From Zygnema cylindricum (Eukaryota; Streptophyta; Zygnematophyceae; Zygnematales; Zygnemataceae): a stretch of 16,885 nucleotides of DNA. The notes beneath the pieces are model-generated. The model saw only the letters and a program-made list of their open reading frames with translations, had not been told where the DNA came from and searched no databases. The position numbers and the translations under genes were made by a program. This document shows, one piece after another, positions 1-8,300 of the stretch (positions within the stretch are counted from its first letter, which is position 1; each line of letters begins with the position of its first letter). Location: assembly GCA_037447655.1 (NCBI GenBank), contig JBBHKE010000209.1:1-16885 (forward strand). The letters are read 5' to 3'.

Positions 1-943
1 GAAAAAAGATTTAAAGAGTAAATTTGAAATGAAGGACTTGGGAGAGGAAAAGTACATTTTGGGAATTTAGATAGAAAGGGATAGAGAGAAGAAAAAAATT
101 AGACTAACTTAAAAGGAAGCAATAGGGAATATGCTTGAAAAATTTCAAATGGATAAAGCAAATAGTTGTACGACTCCCATGAACTTAAAGAAAGGAAATC
201 AAAGGAGCTCAGAAAAGGGTGTCTTGCTCTTAGATAAAGAGTTAGGACTTGAGGAAAGCAAGTTCATGCAAACTATTCCGCACAGACACGTTGTCGGTAG
301 TTTGATCTATTTTATGAACTGTACTCGTCATGATATAGCAACAACTGTGGGGGTATTAAGTAGGAGTCTAAATGATTCTAGGAAAAAAGATTGAGAAGCG
401 ACCAAAAGGGTCATGGGATAATTGATAGGAACAAGAGATCTGTGGTTGCATTTGGGAGGGGATAATACTGACATCACCACTTGGAGTGATGCCAATTATA
501 GGGATGCTGCGATGAGGAGGTGTACTTCTAGGTATGTGTTAAATGTTGGGAATGGGGCTTGTTGTTGGAGCAGCAAGCAACAAAAGGTGATTGCTCAGTC
601 CACCATGGAGGCTGAGTATATGGCCGCTTGTTCGGCATTGAAAGAATTAATGTGGGTGAAATCTTTTTTTCAAGACCAAGGTTATATGAAGAATAGAGTG
701 CAAAAGATATTTTGTGACAATCAAGCTGCGATTCCAATTGCGGCAAACCCTAAAATTCATTTTAAAGTGATGCATATGGATATTCGTTCGAGCTTTGTTA
801 GGGAGAAGGTTGAGAATAAAATAATTAGTTTGGAATATAGACCAGATGGAGAGATGGTAGCAGATATGATGACTAAGCCTGTTCCTTCTCCTATATTGAC
901 ATTTTGTAGGGAGAAGTGTGGACTAAAAGAAAAGATAGACTAG
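1..943 (+). pseudogene. Copia copy A: 3' part of pol (RT end and RNase H), broken
   Basis: This is the C-terminal part of a Ty1/copia polyprotein, cut by the window edge. It aligns without net indels to the end of copy B pol: base 23 matches 7901 and the terminal TAG at 941 matches 8819. It covers the tail of reverse transcriptase and the RNase H domain that removes the RNA template during reverse transcription. Readable motifs include TTWSDANY, STMEAEYMAA, FCDNQAAI and the terminal VADMMTKPVP. Four in-frame nonsense codons break it: TAG at 68-70, TAA at 110-112, TGA at 392-394 (Trp in copy B) and TAA at 419-421 (Tyr in copy B). The absence of net indels suggests decay by point mutation. The normal stop is followed directly by a polypurine tract and LTR. 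Family assignment is very secure; the copy cannot make a full protein. Confidence 0.93.
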
Positions 944-957
944 AAAAATAAGGGGAG
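944..957 (+). other. Polypurine tract of copia copy A
   Basis: The purine-rich stretch aaaaataaggggag lies between the pol stop codon and the TG that opens the LTR. It would prime plus-strand DNA synthesis. The same tract, one A shorter, stands in the same place in copy B (8822-8834), which supports both the call and the LTR boundary. Confidence 0.85.
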
Positions 958-1048
958 TGTTGAAAAATTGTATTTTATATTCTATCTTCTTAGTCACCCT
1001 ATTAGCATCCTACATTTCTCATACTTGTCATAGTCACTGAGAACTGAC

Positions 1049-1066
1049 AGGCAGCCATGGCTGCCT
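1049..1066. repeat. 18-bp perfect palindrome in LTR A
   Basis: The sequence aggcagccatggctgcct equals its own reverse complement. The LTRs of copy B keep only the central 10 bases (agccatggct), and copy C has lost even those. Function is unknown. Confidence 0.8.
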
Positions 1067-1424
1067 CAGCCAGATGAGAAGACAAGCAGAAGTCAAGGCT
1101 CTTGCAAAAGGTAGGTTGCCAAGGACAAGATTTGATCCTGTGACCTCCAGACGACAGCCGTACGGAGTAGCACTCCGCCTTCTCCGGTAGATCTTAATGA
1201 AATAACATCAATATTGTATTTGTTAAGTATTTAAATAGTAAAGCGGCGACCTATTCCATTTAGCGGCTTACAAAACGAAACGAAGTATGGAAACGTGTGG
1301 TACCGCATGAAATAAAGTACCGCACGGAATGAACAAAACAACATTTGATTTCAACGAACGAAATTAAATATCGTTTTGCGATCGACAGTTCGCGAAGAAA
1401 AACGGAATTTTAACGTTCAACACG

Positions 1425-1493
1425 GAATGATGACCGTCGAAATTCAACGGTCAACACGAAACGACGACTAGTGAATTTCAACGGTCATCATTC
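1425..1493. repeat. Long inverted repeat (22-bp arms) in LTR A
   Basis: The arm at 1425-1446 is the reverse complement of the arm at 1472-1493 except for one base, with a 25-base loop between them. The motif attcaacggtca occurs at the loop boundary, and a near copy lies in the right arm. As RNA this would be a very stable hairpin. Confidence 0.85.
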
Positions 1494-1616
1494 TTCGACG
1501 CGCCGTCAGATCGAATGGCTGAAATTAATCGCCAAATTAGGAACAGACGACACGCGTGAGTGCCGGTATGCCAGACTATTTTTCTGGCAGTTCTTTGCCA
1601 AAGTGGAGAGGATATG

Positions 1617-1687
1617 ACACGTGGCATCATCCTATAGGATGCCCGAGAAGAATTGAAAAAAATGACGACAACTTATATGCCACGTGG
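1617..1687. promoter_or_regulatory. Paired inverted ACGTGGC (ABRE/G-box-like) motifs with a central palindrome
   Basis: The motif acacgtggcat at 1617-1627 faces its near reverse complement atgccacgtgg at 1677-1687. Between them, 1628-1641 is a perfect 14-bp palindrome (catcctataggatg). The core CACGTG is the plant G-box and ACGTGGC is the abscisic-acid-response core. A TATA-like stretch follows at about 1741-1750, so this may be an LTR promoter element. Copies B and C have a single related site (gacgcgtggc near 4010, gacacgtggc near 14218). The regulatory role is inferred. Confidence 0.4.
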
Positions 1688-2087
1688 TAGACCGAGAGTG
1701 GTGCCGAATAACTCCGTACATAATGTACCGCGGCTACCGTATTATATATATTCATTATTTAGTATATGATGGTTTTTGAATGGTCTAGGGGAAATGTGAG
1801 TAGGTTTTTAGGACTTAGACAATTTTTGGAAAGCCCTCTCTCCCAGAGGCCATATGTTTAAATTTGATGTCTTTGAACAACCATAACTTAATGCTCAAGT
1901 GAGAAAAGTTAGTGATTATTTTTGCTGCGGACTCACGGGAATCCAACCTACACAAGGGTGTAGTGAATCACAGATTTTGCGTGCCAGGGTGGCACTTATT
2001 CATTGCCGAAGTCAAAAGTGCAAATATTATCCTAGAGGCTTCACATAAGTTAGACATATTGTGTACCAATGGAGGTCACAAGTTACA

Positions 2088-2450
2088 AGTAAGAGATTTC
2101 GCACGATTTTGCATTGGTAAGTTTGAGTCTTTACTGATCAATGATTGGCCCAAGTAAAACTTGTTCAACGTGTTGTCCATAGCTTATTTCAGCCATGGAT
2201 TACTCACGGAAACACCTACAGACTACCTCAAAACAGCTGTATTTCAAACGACACAGATTAGTCCACAATAAACAAAATAATCTCAAACTGCACCAACATG
2301 CACTATACCACATAAAATGTAAACTCCCAAAGTAAGGGCCAAATCCACCAAGGCATCTAAAAGATATAAGCTCCAGAGTTTCCCAAAAATAGCTGACAGC
2401 TTCACAAACTAACCACTTAGACTGTTCACAGAATCTTACAGAGATAGTGG
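2088..2450. other. Intergenic stretch, no feature recognised
   Basis: This is the AT-rich sequence downstream of LTR A. I see no domain, RNA gene or LTR boundary. The minus-strand reading is T-rich with a 90-codon open frame at 2200-2472, but that frame runs into the tandem repeat and resembles nothing I know. Confidence 0.5.
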
Positions 2451-2780
2451 AATACAATGAAACTTCACACACATATAGATTCTATATCATAGAATAACTC
2501 CACAACGTTTCACATGAAAGCACCAATCAGAGTGATCACACCAACAGGTCAAAGATGCAGAATACAATGAAACTTCACACACATATAGATTCTATATCAT
2601 AGAATAACTCCACAACGTTTCACATGAAAGCACCAATCAGAGTGATCACACCAACAGGTCAAAGATGCAGAATACAATGAAACTTCACACACATATAGAT
2701 TCTATATCATAGAATAACTCCACAACGTTTCACATGAAAGCACCAATCAGAGTGATCACACCAACAGGTCAAAGATGCAG
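2451..2780. repeat. Tandem repeat, 3 x 110 bp, identical copies
   Basis: Units at 2451-2560, 2561-2670 and 2671-2780 are identical base for base by direct reading. Each starts aatacaatgaaacttcac and ends gtcaaagatgcag. Each contains a short hairpin, attcta-tatca-tagaat. The identity implies very recent expansion or homogenisation, or an assembly artefact. No open reading frame passes through all three. Confidence 0.95.
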
Positions 2781-2982
2781 AAAACAGTCTGCCATTACTT
2801 TGATTAACTTGATTGCGATACATAAAATAATCTAAGTCCTGCAAGTTATATTCAAACTACTGAATGTACGGAGGCATACCAGCCGTACAGTATCTACTCT
2901 AATAAAATAATTAGTCAAAAGGACAAACCGATGTTTTACAGAATATTTACACCACACTCTTCGTATGTCAGAAACCAAGCTA
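2781..2982. other. Spacer between the two tandem arrays, nothing recognised
   Basis: This is AT-rich non-coding sequence. It contains a short inverted pair, gtacgg / ccgtac, near 2867-2887. No coding or RNA feature is visible. Confidence 0.5.
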
Positions 2983-3126
2983 CCACTAAGCAACTACTAA
3001 GCTACCACTACCGTACAATCATCATTACTCGAAATTTATCCTACTCATATTATCCACTAAGCAACTACTAAGCTACCACTACCGTACAATCATCATTACT
3101 CGAAATTTATCCTACTCATATTATCC
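2983..3126. repeat. Tandem duplication, 2 x 71 bp, identical copies
   Basis: The unit at 2983-3053 is repeated exactly at 3054-3124, and identity carries on for two more bases. Each unit contains an internal near repeat (ctaccactaag / caactactaag). The array ends where the GC-rich palindrome cluster begins. Confidence 0.93.
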
Positions 3127-3434
3127 GCAGCTATGCTAGCTGCGCTGGCTGCGCTTGTCCGTACGGATCATACAAATAGTCGCAGCTGCGTTGACTTAAA
3201 TGCGTCGCAGCTCCGCCGTACCGGCGGCGCCTATTTCAACATTCTGTTTATTTTACATCGGATCGCTTCGCGATCCGGCGTCCATTCGTCACAGCTTGTT
3301 CACACCACTGAATGAGTCTTTTACGTCACTTTAATTATATCAATCCGTTCGCTCCCCCAATCTGTGAATCTATTCAAACCTCCATATTAAATCCAATTAG
3401 CAGTTACGCGCGAACTGTCTCGTATGCACGAAGT
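3127..3434. repeat. GC-rich palindrome cluster and flank of copia B
   Basis: Short perfect foldbacks follow each other: gcagcta-tgc-tagctgc at the start, tccgtacgga and cgcagctgcg as 10-bp palindromes, a ccgcc/ggcgg pair around 3213, and cggatcgc-ttc-gcgatccg at 3259-3277. The rest to 3434 is plain sequence with no recognised gene. An open frame of 60 codons at 3133-3315 is explained by base composition and is not called. Confidence 0.6.
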
Positions 3435-3860
3435 TGTAGAAACTAATGGTTTTATTAGTATTTTCTAGGTCTGAAAAGAAATATAGAAGTCGAGGCAGTC
3501 TATCTCTAACTTCTCTCTCCAACTCTCAAACTTGTCGCAGTCACTGAGAAATTGGAGAGGAAGCTAGAGCCATGGCTACCTTGGCTATCCTGAGGTTTAC
3601 GGGAATTTTATATTAGGGTTTATATATTTAATTAAAATGTATATGTCGGCGGCAGGATTTGATCCTTGAACCTGCCGGCCGGCAGGCAGGAAATAGCCGG
3701 TAGCCTTAGCCGTTTAGTCTAGCGGTAGTGTTACGTATCATATAGTTTGATATTTATTTAAATATGTATACGTGCGATAAACCATTTAACTGAAATGAAT
3801 TACGGGATACATAGATCCAGTAATATATAATGTACGACTTACGGTACGGACAAAAATCAG

Positions 3861-3901
3861 TACCGCGCATTTGTTTCGTAAATGAAACAAATACCGCGCA
3901 T
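3861..3901. repeat. Doubled taccgcgcat framing a perfect hairpin in LTR B
   Basis: Direct repeats taccgcgcat lie at 3861-3870 and 3892-3901. Between them, tttgtttc (3870-3877) and gaaacaaa (3884-3891) form a perfect 8-bp stem with a 6-base loop. The 3' LTR repeats this exactly at 9261-9301. Copy C keeps the doubled module with a 7-bp stem (14068-14108), and LTR A keeps a doubled taccgca (1301-1325) without the stem. Confidence 0.8.
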
Positions 3902-3917
3902 GTATTTATTACGGCTA

Positions 3918-3982
3918 CGATTAAAGCCGAATTTAATCGGACGGCCGGGATTAGCGCCGAGATCGCGGAGGAAGATTTCGGC
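3918..3982. promoter_or_regulatory. Two consecutive conserved hairpins in LTR B
   Basis: The first stem is cgattaaa (3918-3925) with tttaatcg (3932-3939). The second is gccgagatc (3956-3964) with gatttcggc (3974-3982), one mismatch, which is a G-U pair in RNA. Copy C has cgattgaa/ttcaatcg at 14126-14148 and gccgagat/atctcggc at 14165-14191. Stems are kept while their sequence changes, pointing to structure under constraint. Whether they act as RNA or DNA is unknown. Confidence 0.6.
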
Positions 3983-4142
3983 GGTTTGTGGCCATCGCCA
4001 CATCGGATGACGCGTGGCGAAATTCCGTTGGATTGTGGAATCTCCGGAGATTATGGCACCGAATCCGGATTTGACATGTGTCGACATTTTGGCCATGTCG
4101 TACAATGTCCGTACATAAAGTACCCGGTAGCTGTAATTTTGG

Positions 4143-4173
4143 GTACGGAACTGTAATCTGATTGGTTCCGTAC
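4143..4173. promoter_or_regulatory. Conserved GTAC hairpin in LTR B with paired substitutions
   Basis: The arms gtacggaac (4143-4151) and gttccgtac (4165-4173) pair perfectly over 9 bp with a 13-base loop. The 3' LTR has the same stem at 9544-9574. In copy C the stem is gtacgaca (14353-14360) with tgtcgtac (14376-14383). Two neighbouring base pairs differ and both stay paired. The flank tacatcagtagatagag is conserved after it in all three. Confidence 0.65.
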
Positions 4174-4483
4174 ATCAGTAGATAGAGTTTGTGAGAGAGA
4201 TAGGACTTAGAAAAAAATGGTAGATAGGACCCTCTCTCCCAGAGAGCTTCTGTACAAAAGGTCAACTTTGACCCTCCATAACTTATTGCTCAAGGGAGCA
4301 AATTCAGAGATTCTTTTTGCTATACACTCAAGGGAGTCTTGCCTTCACAGGAGTGAAGGTGGTCAGAGTTTTTGTTTGCCGGGGTGGCAGTTATTCTTGC
4401 TGAAACACAAAGGGGTCAGGGTTATCCTAGAGGCTCTTTGGAAGCTGTCCACTCTGAGGACTTATGGAGGTCTCAGAGTTTTA

Positions 4484-4498
4484 GGTTATGGGCCCACC
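4484..4498 (+). other. Primer-binding site matching the tRNA-iMet anticodon stem-loop
   Basis: The sequence ggttatgggcccacc starts at the base after the 5' LTR. It is the reverse complement of the anticodon stem-loop part of eukaryotic initiator tRNA-Met (GGTGGGCCCATAACC). It is not the complement of the tRNA 3' CCA end. Drosophila copia and yeast Ty5 use such an internal, half-tRNA primer. Copy C has the same site with one change, also touching its LTR. Confidence 0.85.
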
Positions 4499-5389
4499 CT
4501 CTAGTGTACCAATCTTTAATGGAACTAGCTTCATATACTGGGAAATATGATGATAGGAGCTCTATGCGAAAAAAGGTTTTGGGGGATATTGAGTGGACGA
4601 TTGAGGCGTCCATCAAGTCTTGGAATTCCTCCCGGGTTTAAAGAAAGCAGATTCACCAGGAAAGAGGATTCACCTTCAACGGAGGAAACAAAGGAAGGAG
4701 AGGTGGTGGACAAAGGAAAGGAGAAGGAGGCGACCACACTTATAGCAACTGGTTTAGCATTCATGTCACTTATTCCGAGGAACGAGGAGAATGATACTGA
4801 AACCTGGGACTTCAACAATATTGCGGCAAAGCACTTCATCCTACGCCATCCCACTCAAGGACTTGCATGTCCTCATTTGCAGGTAGAGAGGGCATCCGAT
4901 CTTTGGATGGCTCTCATAGAGATTTACCGAAGTGGTACGATTCAACAACAATAGTTGGCTGATCTGAAAGTTAAGGAGTATGTATACAAAGGGGGAAATA
5001 TGTTGGATTTTTGCAAATAGCTTTCTACACTCTTCATGGAGCTAGAGAGTGCGGGAAAAGTTTGTAGTGAAAAAGAAAAGGTTAACTGTTTACTAATGAA
5101 GTTACCTGATGAGTTTGAGAACATAGTCAACCGTGTGAAGGACTTGCCTGACTCAAGGTGGATATGGAACTCAATGGTAGGGATGATTCTCGTTCGAGAG
5201 AATACGATTGAGATCCGAAGGGGAGGAAAGAGTGGCCAAGCTTTGGCAACAGCGACTGACTAGAGGAAAAAGGATTCTCGGAAACCAGTCTTAAACTATG
5301 GGGGTAGGGAGCAAAAAAAACAGGCTGACGAGTTCGAACCAAGGGCTCCCAAAGGTTTATGTCATTTTTGTAAGAAACCGGGGCACTAT
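4488..5389 (+). pseudogene. Copia copy B gag (capsid and zinc knuckle), broken
   Basis: Gag forms the particle that packages the element RNA. The likely start is the ATG at 4488, inside the primer-binding site. The frame from it reads MGPPSSVPIFNGTSF and then YWE, a usual N-terminus for copia Gag. Around 4541-4548 one base is missing compared with copy C, and coding continues in the next frame from about 4547. It then reads a capsid-like region (LWMALIEIYRSGTIQQQ, then EKVNCLLMKLPDEFENIVN). Three in-frame TAG stops follow at 4952-4954, 5018-5020 and 5261-5263, where copy C has CAG, GAG and TGG. A CX2CX4HX4C zinc knuckle (CHFCKKPGHYMAEC, 5360-5401) crosses into the open pol frame. The protein cannot be made in full. 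Confidence 0.88.
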
Positions 5390-8300
5390 ATGGCAGAGTG
5401 CACTAAGCTAACCGAGCTTCGGTTAAAGGAGGGGCAGACCGGTGGTACCCCGAGAGGAAAGAAAAAGGCCCTTGTCACACAGGTACTTGAGGCGGAATCC
5501 GAGGACGAGGACGATGAGCTCCTTTTGGATGAGGAGTTGGAGGCGAAAACTGAGGTTGAAATTCCACGAAGGCAGAAATGTGCTTACGGTGGATTGAAAG
5601 GTGAAGCAGGCTGGATTATAGATTCAGGTGCCTCAATGCACATGTGTAAGGATAGACACCTGTTCACTGAGATAAGAAAGATTCCCACCGTAGAGATAGA
5701 GTACGGGGATGGGAGGATAGTCACCACTACTCTTGTAGGATCGGTAGATCTGAAAGTGTTAGTAGAAGGAAAGACATCCATATTAACATTCTCCGATGTA
5801 TTGTTTATGCCGGAGGTGAACAAAAATCTTATCTCTACATCAGTATTAGATGATAAGGGTTTTTTCACTAGCACTAGGGAAGGAGTCTTTACTGCTAGTT
5901 TTGAAGAGGATGTCTATTTCATTGCTGAGAAAGGTAGCCATGGGATGTTTAGGCTGATCTTAAGTAATGAAACGAAGAAACTTTATTATGCTGGTGTTCA
6001 TGATATTATGTTGTGGCATAAGAGGCTTGGGCATGTGAATCTAGATAAGTTAAGAGAGATGAAAAAGATGGGAGTGGTGGAAGGGATTCAGTTCAGTGAG
6101 AGTGATGATATAAGTGATTGTAGTGGGTGTGCTCAAGGTAAAGCACACAGATTACCCTTTCCAAAAACAGCCACCTACAAGGGAGAAAAACTTCTAGATG
6201 TAGTACACACAGATATTTGGGGAACGGCTAGAGTGCCCTCACCGGGGGGGAAGAGATTTATGATGACTATAACTGATGATTGGTCTCGGTATTCCCGAGT
6301 ATATTTTTTGAAAAACAAGTCAGAGGCTGAGGACTGTTTTAGACAATATAAAGCATGGAGCGAAAAACTCCATGAAACTCCAATCAAGAGAGTAAGGAGT
6401 GACAATGGTGGAGAGTATACTTCTAACCAGTTTGAGGATTTTTTGAGGGAAGATGGGGTTCAACACCAAAAGACAGTGCCAGAAAATCCTGAACAGAATG
6501 GGGTAGCTGAAAGGTTAAATAGAACACTAAGTGATAGTGCTAGAAGTATGTTGTCGGATAAGAAGATAGGAAAAAGGTTTTGGGCAGAAGCAATGAACTG
6601 TGCTAATTACCTCAAAAATAGAGTTCTTACTTCAGCTATAAAAGATCAAACACCTTATGAGAGATGGACAGGCCGGAAACCAGACTTATCTCATTTAAAG
6701 GTTTTCGGCAGTCAAGTATTAAGTCTAGATACTGATCGGTCCAATTGGAAGCTAGATCCTAAAGGAAAACCGGGATACTTATTAGGATATGATGAGGATG
6801 TTAAACGATATAGAGTTTATGATCTAAAAAGAGAAGATATAATCTTAGTAAAGTATCTAGTAGTTATGGATGAAGGAAAGTCTGTGGATCCCTTCAAATA
6901 TACAAAGTCAGTAAAAATCAGATTTGAGTTAGATAATACTGATGACTTTGAGCTTCCTAACTATCCAGGTTTTAGAGACGATGACATTTTTGCAAGAACA
7001 AATCAGACCGAAAAGGACTCGGCTGTGGAAACTCCAGTGACAACTCTACTCGAAGCGGAAGACGTGGTGGAAATTGATTCGGAATCAAGGGATAGGGGAG
7101 AAGCCGAGTTTGTTCGAAAGAATCCACGAGAACCATCTATTCCGGCCTCAGATTTTGAGGGAGGGAGGAGAAGTAGCAAAAGACTGCAAGAAAAACAGGT
7201 TAATAACAAGGTAACTAAACTATCTCATCAAGATGAACCTCAAACTTATCGAGAGGCGATGACTTGTCCAGAAAGAAACCGGTGGAAGACAGCCATCAAT
7301 GAGGAGATGGCTTCAATCATGGCAGCCGATACTTGGGAGCTGGTGGACTGTCCACCTAACCGAAAACCAATCGGTTGTAAGTGGGTTTTCAAACTAAAAC
7401 TGAACCCAGATAACACAATCGAGCGCTACAAGGCCAGATTAGTGGCAAAGGGATTTACACAAAAGGAAGGAATTGACTACGAGGAAACCTTTGCCCCGGT
7501 GGTCAGATTTCCCTCCGTCCGCATACTTCTCAGTTTAGCAGCGGCGGAAGACATGGAAGTGCACCAGATGGACATCAAAACAGCCTTTTTGCATGGAGAA
7601 TTAGAAGAGGAGATCTTCATGCGACAACCCGAAGGGTTTGTGGAAGAAGGAGAGGAGAGTAAGGTATGCCGGCTGATTAAATCTCTTTATGGTTTGAAAC
7701 AGGCGCCCCGACAGTGGAATAAGAAGCTTGATGAGTTTCTTACCGGTCTAGGATATATTCGGATCAGCTCAGATCACTCAATCTATGTTTTCGAAGATGA
7801 GGAAGGTTTTATATTTATTGCAATTTATGTTGATGATTTGCTTGTTTTAAGTAAATCAATGGAAAAAATTAATAAACTGAAAACCGATCTTAAAGGGAGA
7901 TTTGAAATGAAGGATATGGGGGAAGCAAAATATATTTTGGGAATTCAAGTAGAGAGAGACCGAAAAAGAAAAATTATAAGATTGACTCAAAAGGAAGCAA
8001 TAGGGAACATGCTTGAAAAATTTCAAATGAATAAAGCTAATAGTTGTACAACTCCAATGGAATTGAAGAAGGGAAGTGAGGGGAGTGAGGAAGAAGGAGT
8101 CATAGTCTTAGACGAGGAATTATCTCCTGAAAAACAGAAGTTTATGCAGACTATTCCTTACAGGCAAGTAGTGGGAAGTCTAATCTATTTTATGAATTGT
8201 ACCCGGCCGGATTTAGCTGCAGCTGTAGGAGTGCTGAGTAGAAGTCTAAATGCTCCTTCTAAGAAGGATTGGGAGGCAGCTAAGAGAGTCCTTAGATACT

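Larger units (their letters stand above)
958..2087 (+). repeat. 3' LTR of copia copy A
   Basis: The LTR starts with TG directly after the polypurine tract and ends near 2087 with TTACA. The end was placed by matching to the LTR ends of copies B and C. Shared landmarks with those LTRs, in order, are an acttgtc-tagtcactgaga stretch, a gccatggct palindrome, a gatttgatcct motif, the doubled taccgca module, a cctctctcccagag pyrimidine tract and cctagaggctt near the end. Outside these it is strongly diverged, so A belongs to a different subfamily from B. At about 1130 bp it is slightly longer than the LTRs of B (1049) and C (1065). TATA-like sequence lies at about 1741-1750. The start is firm; the end is good to a few bases. 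Confidence 0.82.
3435..4483 (+). repeat. 5' LTR of copia copy B
   Basis: The LTR begins TGTAGAAACT and ends TTTA next to the primer-binding site; the 3' LTR ends TTCA, so a C-to-T change probably altered the terminal CA here. It is matched almost base for base at an offset of 5400 by the 3' LTR. It holds a TATA-like atatataa near 3823-3830, a 16-bp perfect palindrome cctgccggccggcagg at 3671-3686, a doubled taccgcgcat module and several hairpins shared with copy C. A 108-codon frame at 3830-4156 is open in both LTRs of B but closed in copy C, so it is not treated as a gene. Confidence 0.95.

Noticed and set aside
2200-2472. Minus-strand 90-codon frame rich in Cys and Trp
   Set aside because: No recognisable domain, starts inside the tandem repeat, and base composition explains it.
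2451-2780. CRISPR-like array
   Set aside because: Units are contiguous and identical, without unique spacers; the surroundings are a plant retrotransposon region.
3133-3315. 60-codon frame in the palindrome cluster
   Set aside because: The GC-rich palindromes produce it; no start context or homology visible.
3830-4156. A 108-codon frame open in both LTRs of copia B (also 9230-9562)
   Set aside because: Closed in copy C right at its start, no known domain, and the region is full of hairpins. It is open in both only because the two LTRs are nearly the same.
4952-5263. Three TAG codons in gag as possible readthrough or stop recoding
   Set aside because: Copy C has sense codons at all three places and no readthrough context is seen. 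A frameshift also breaks the same gene.
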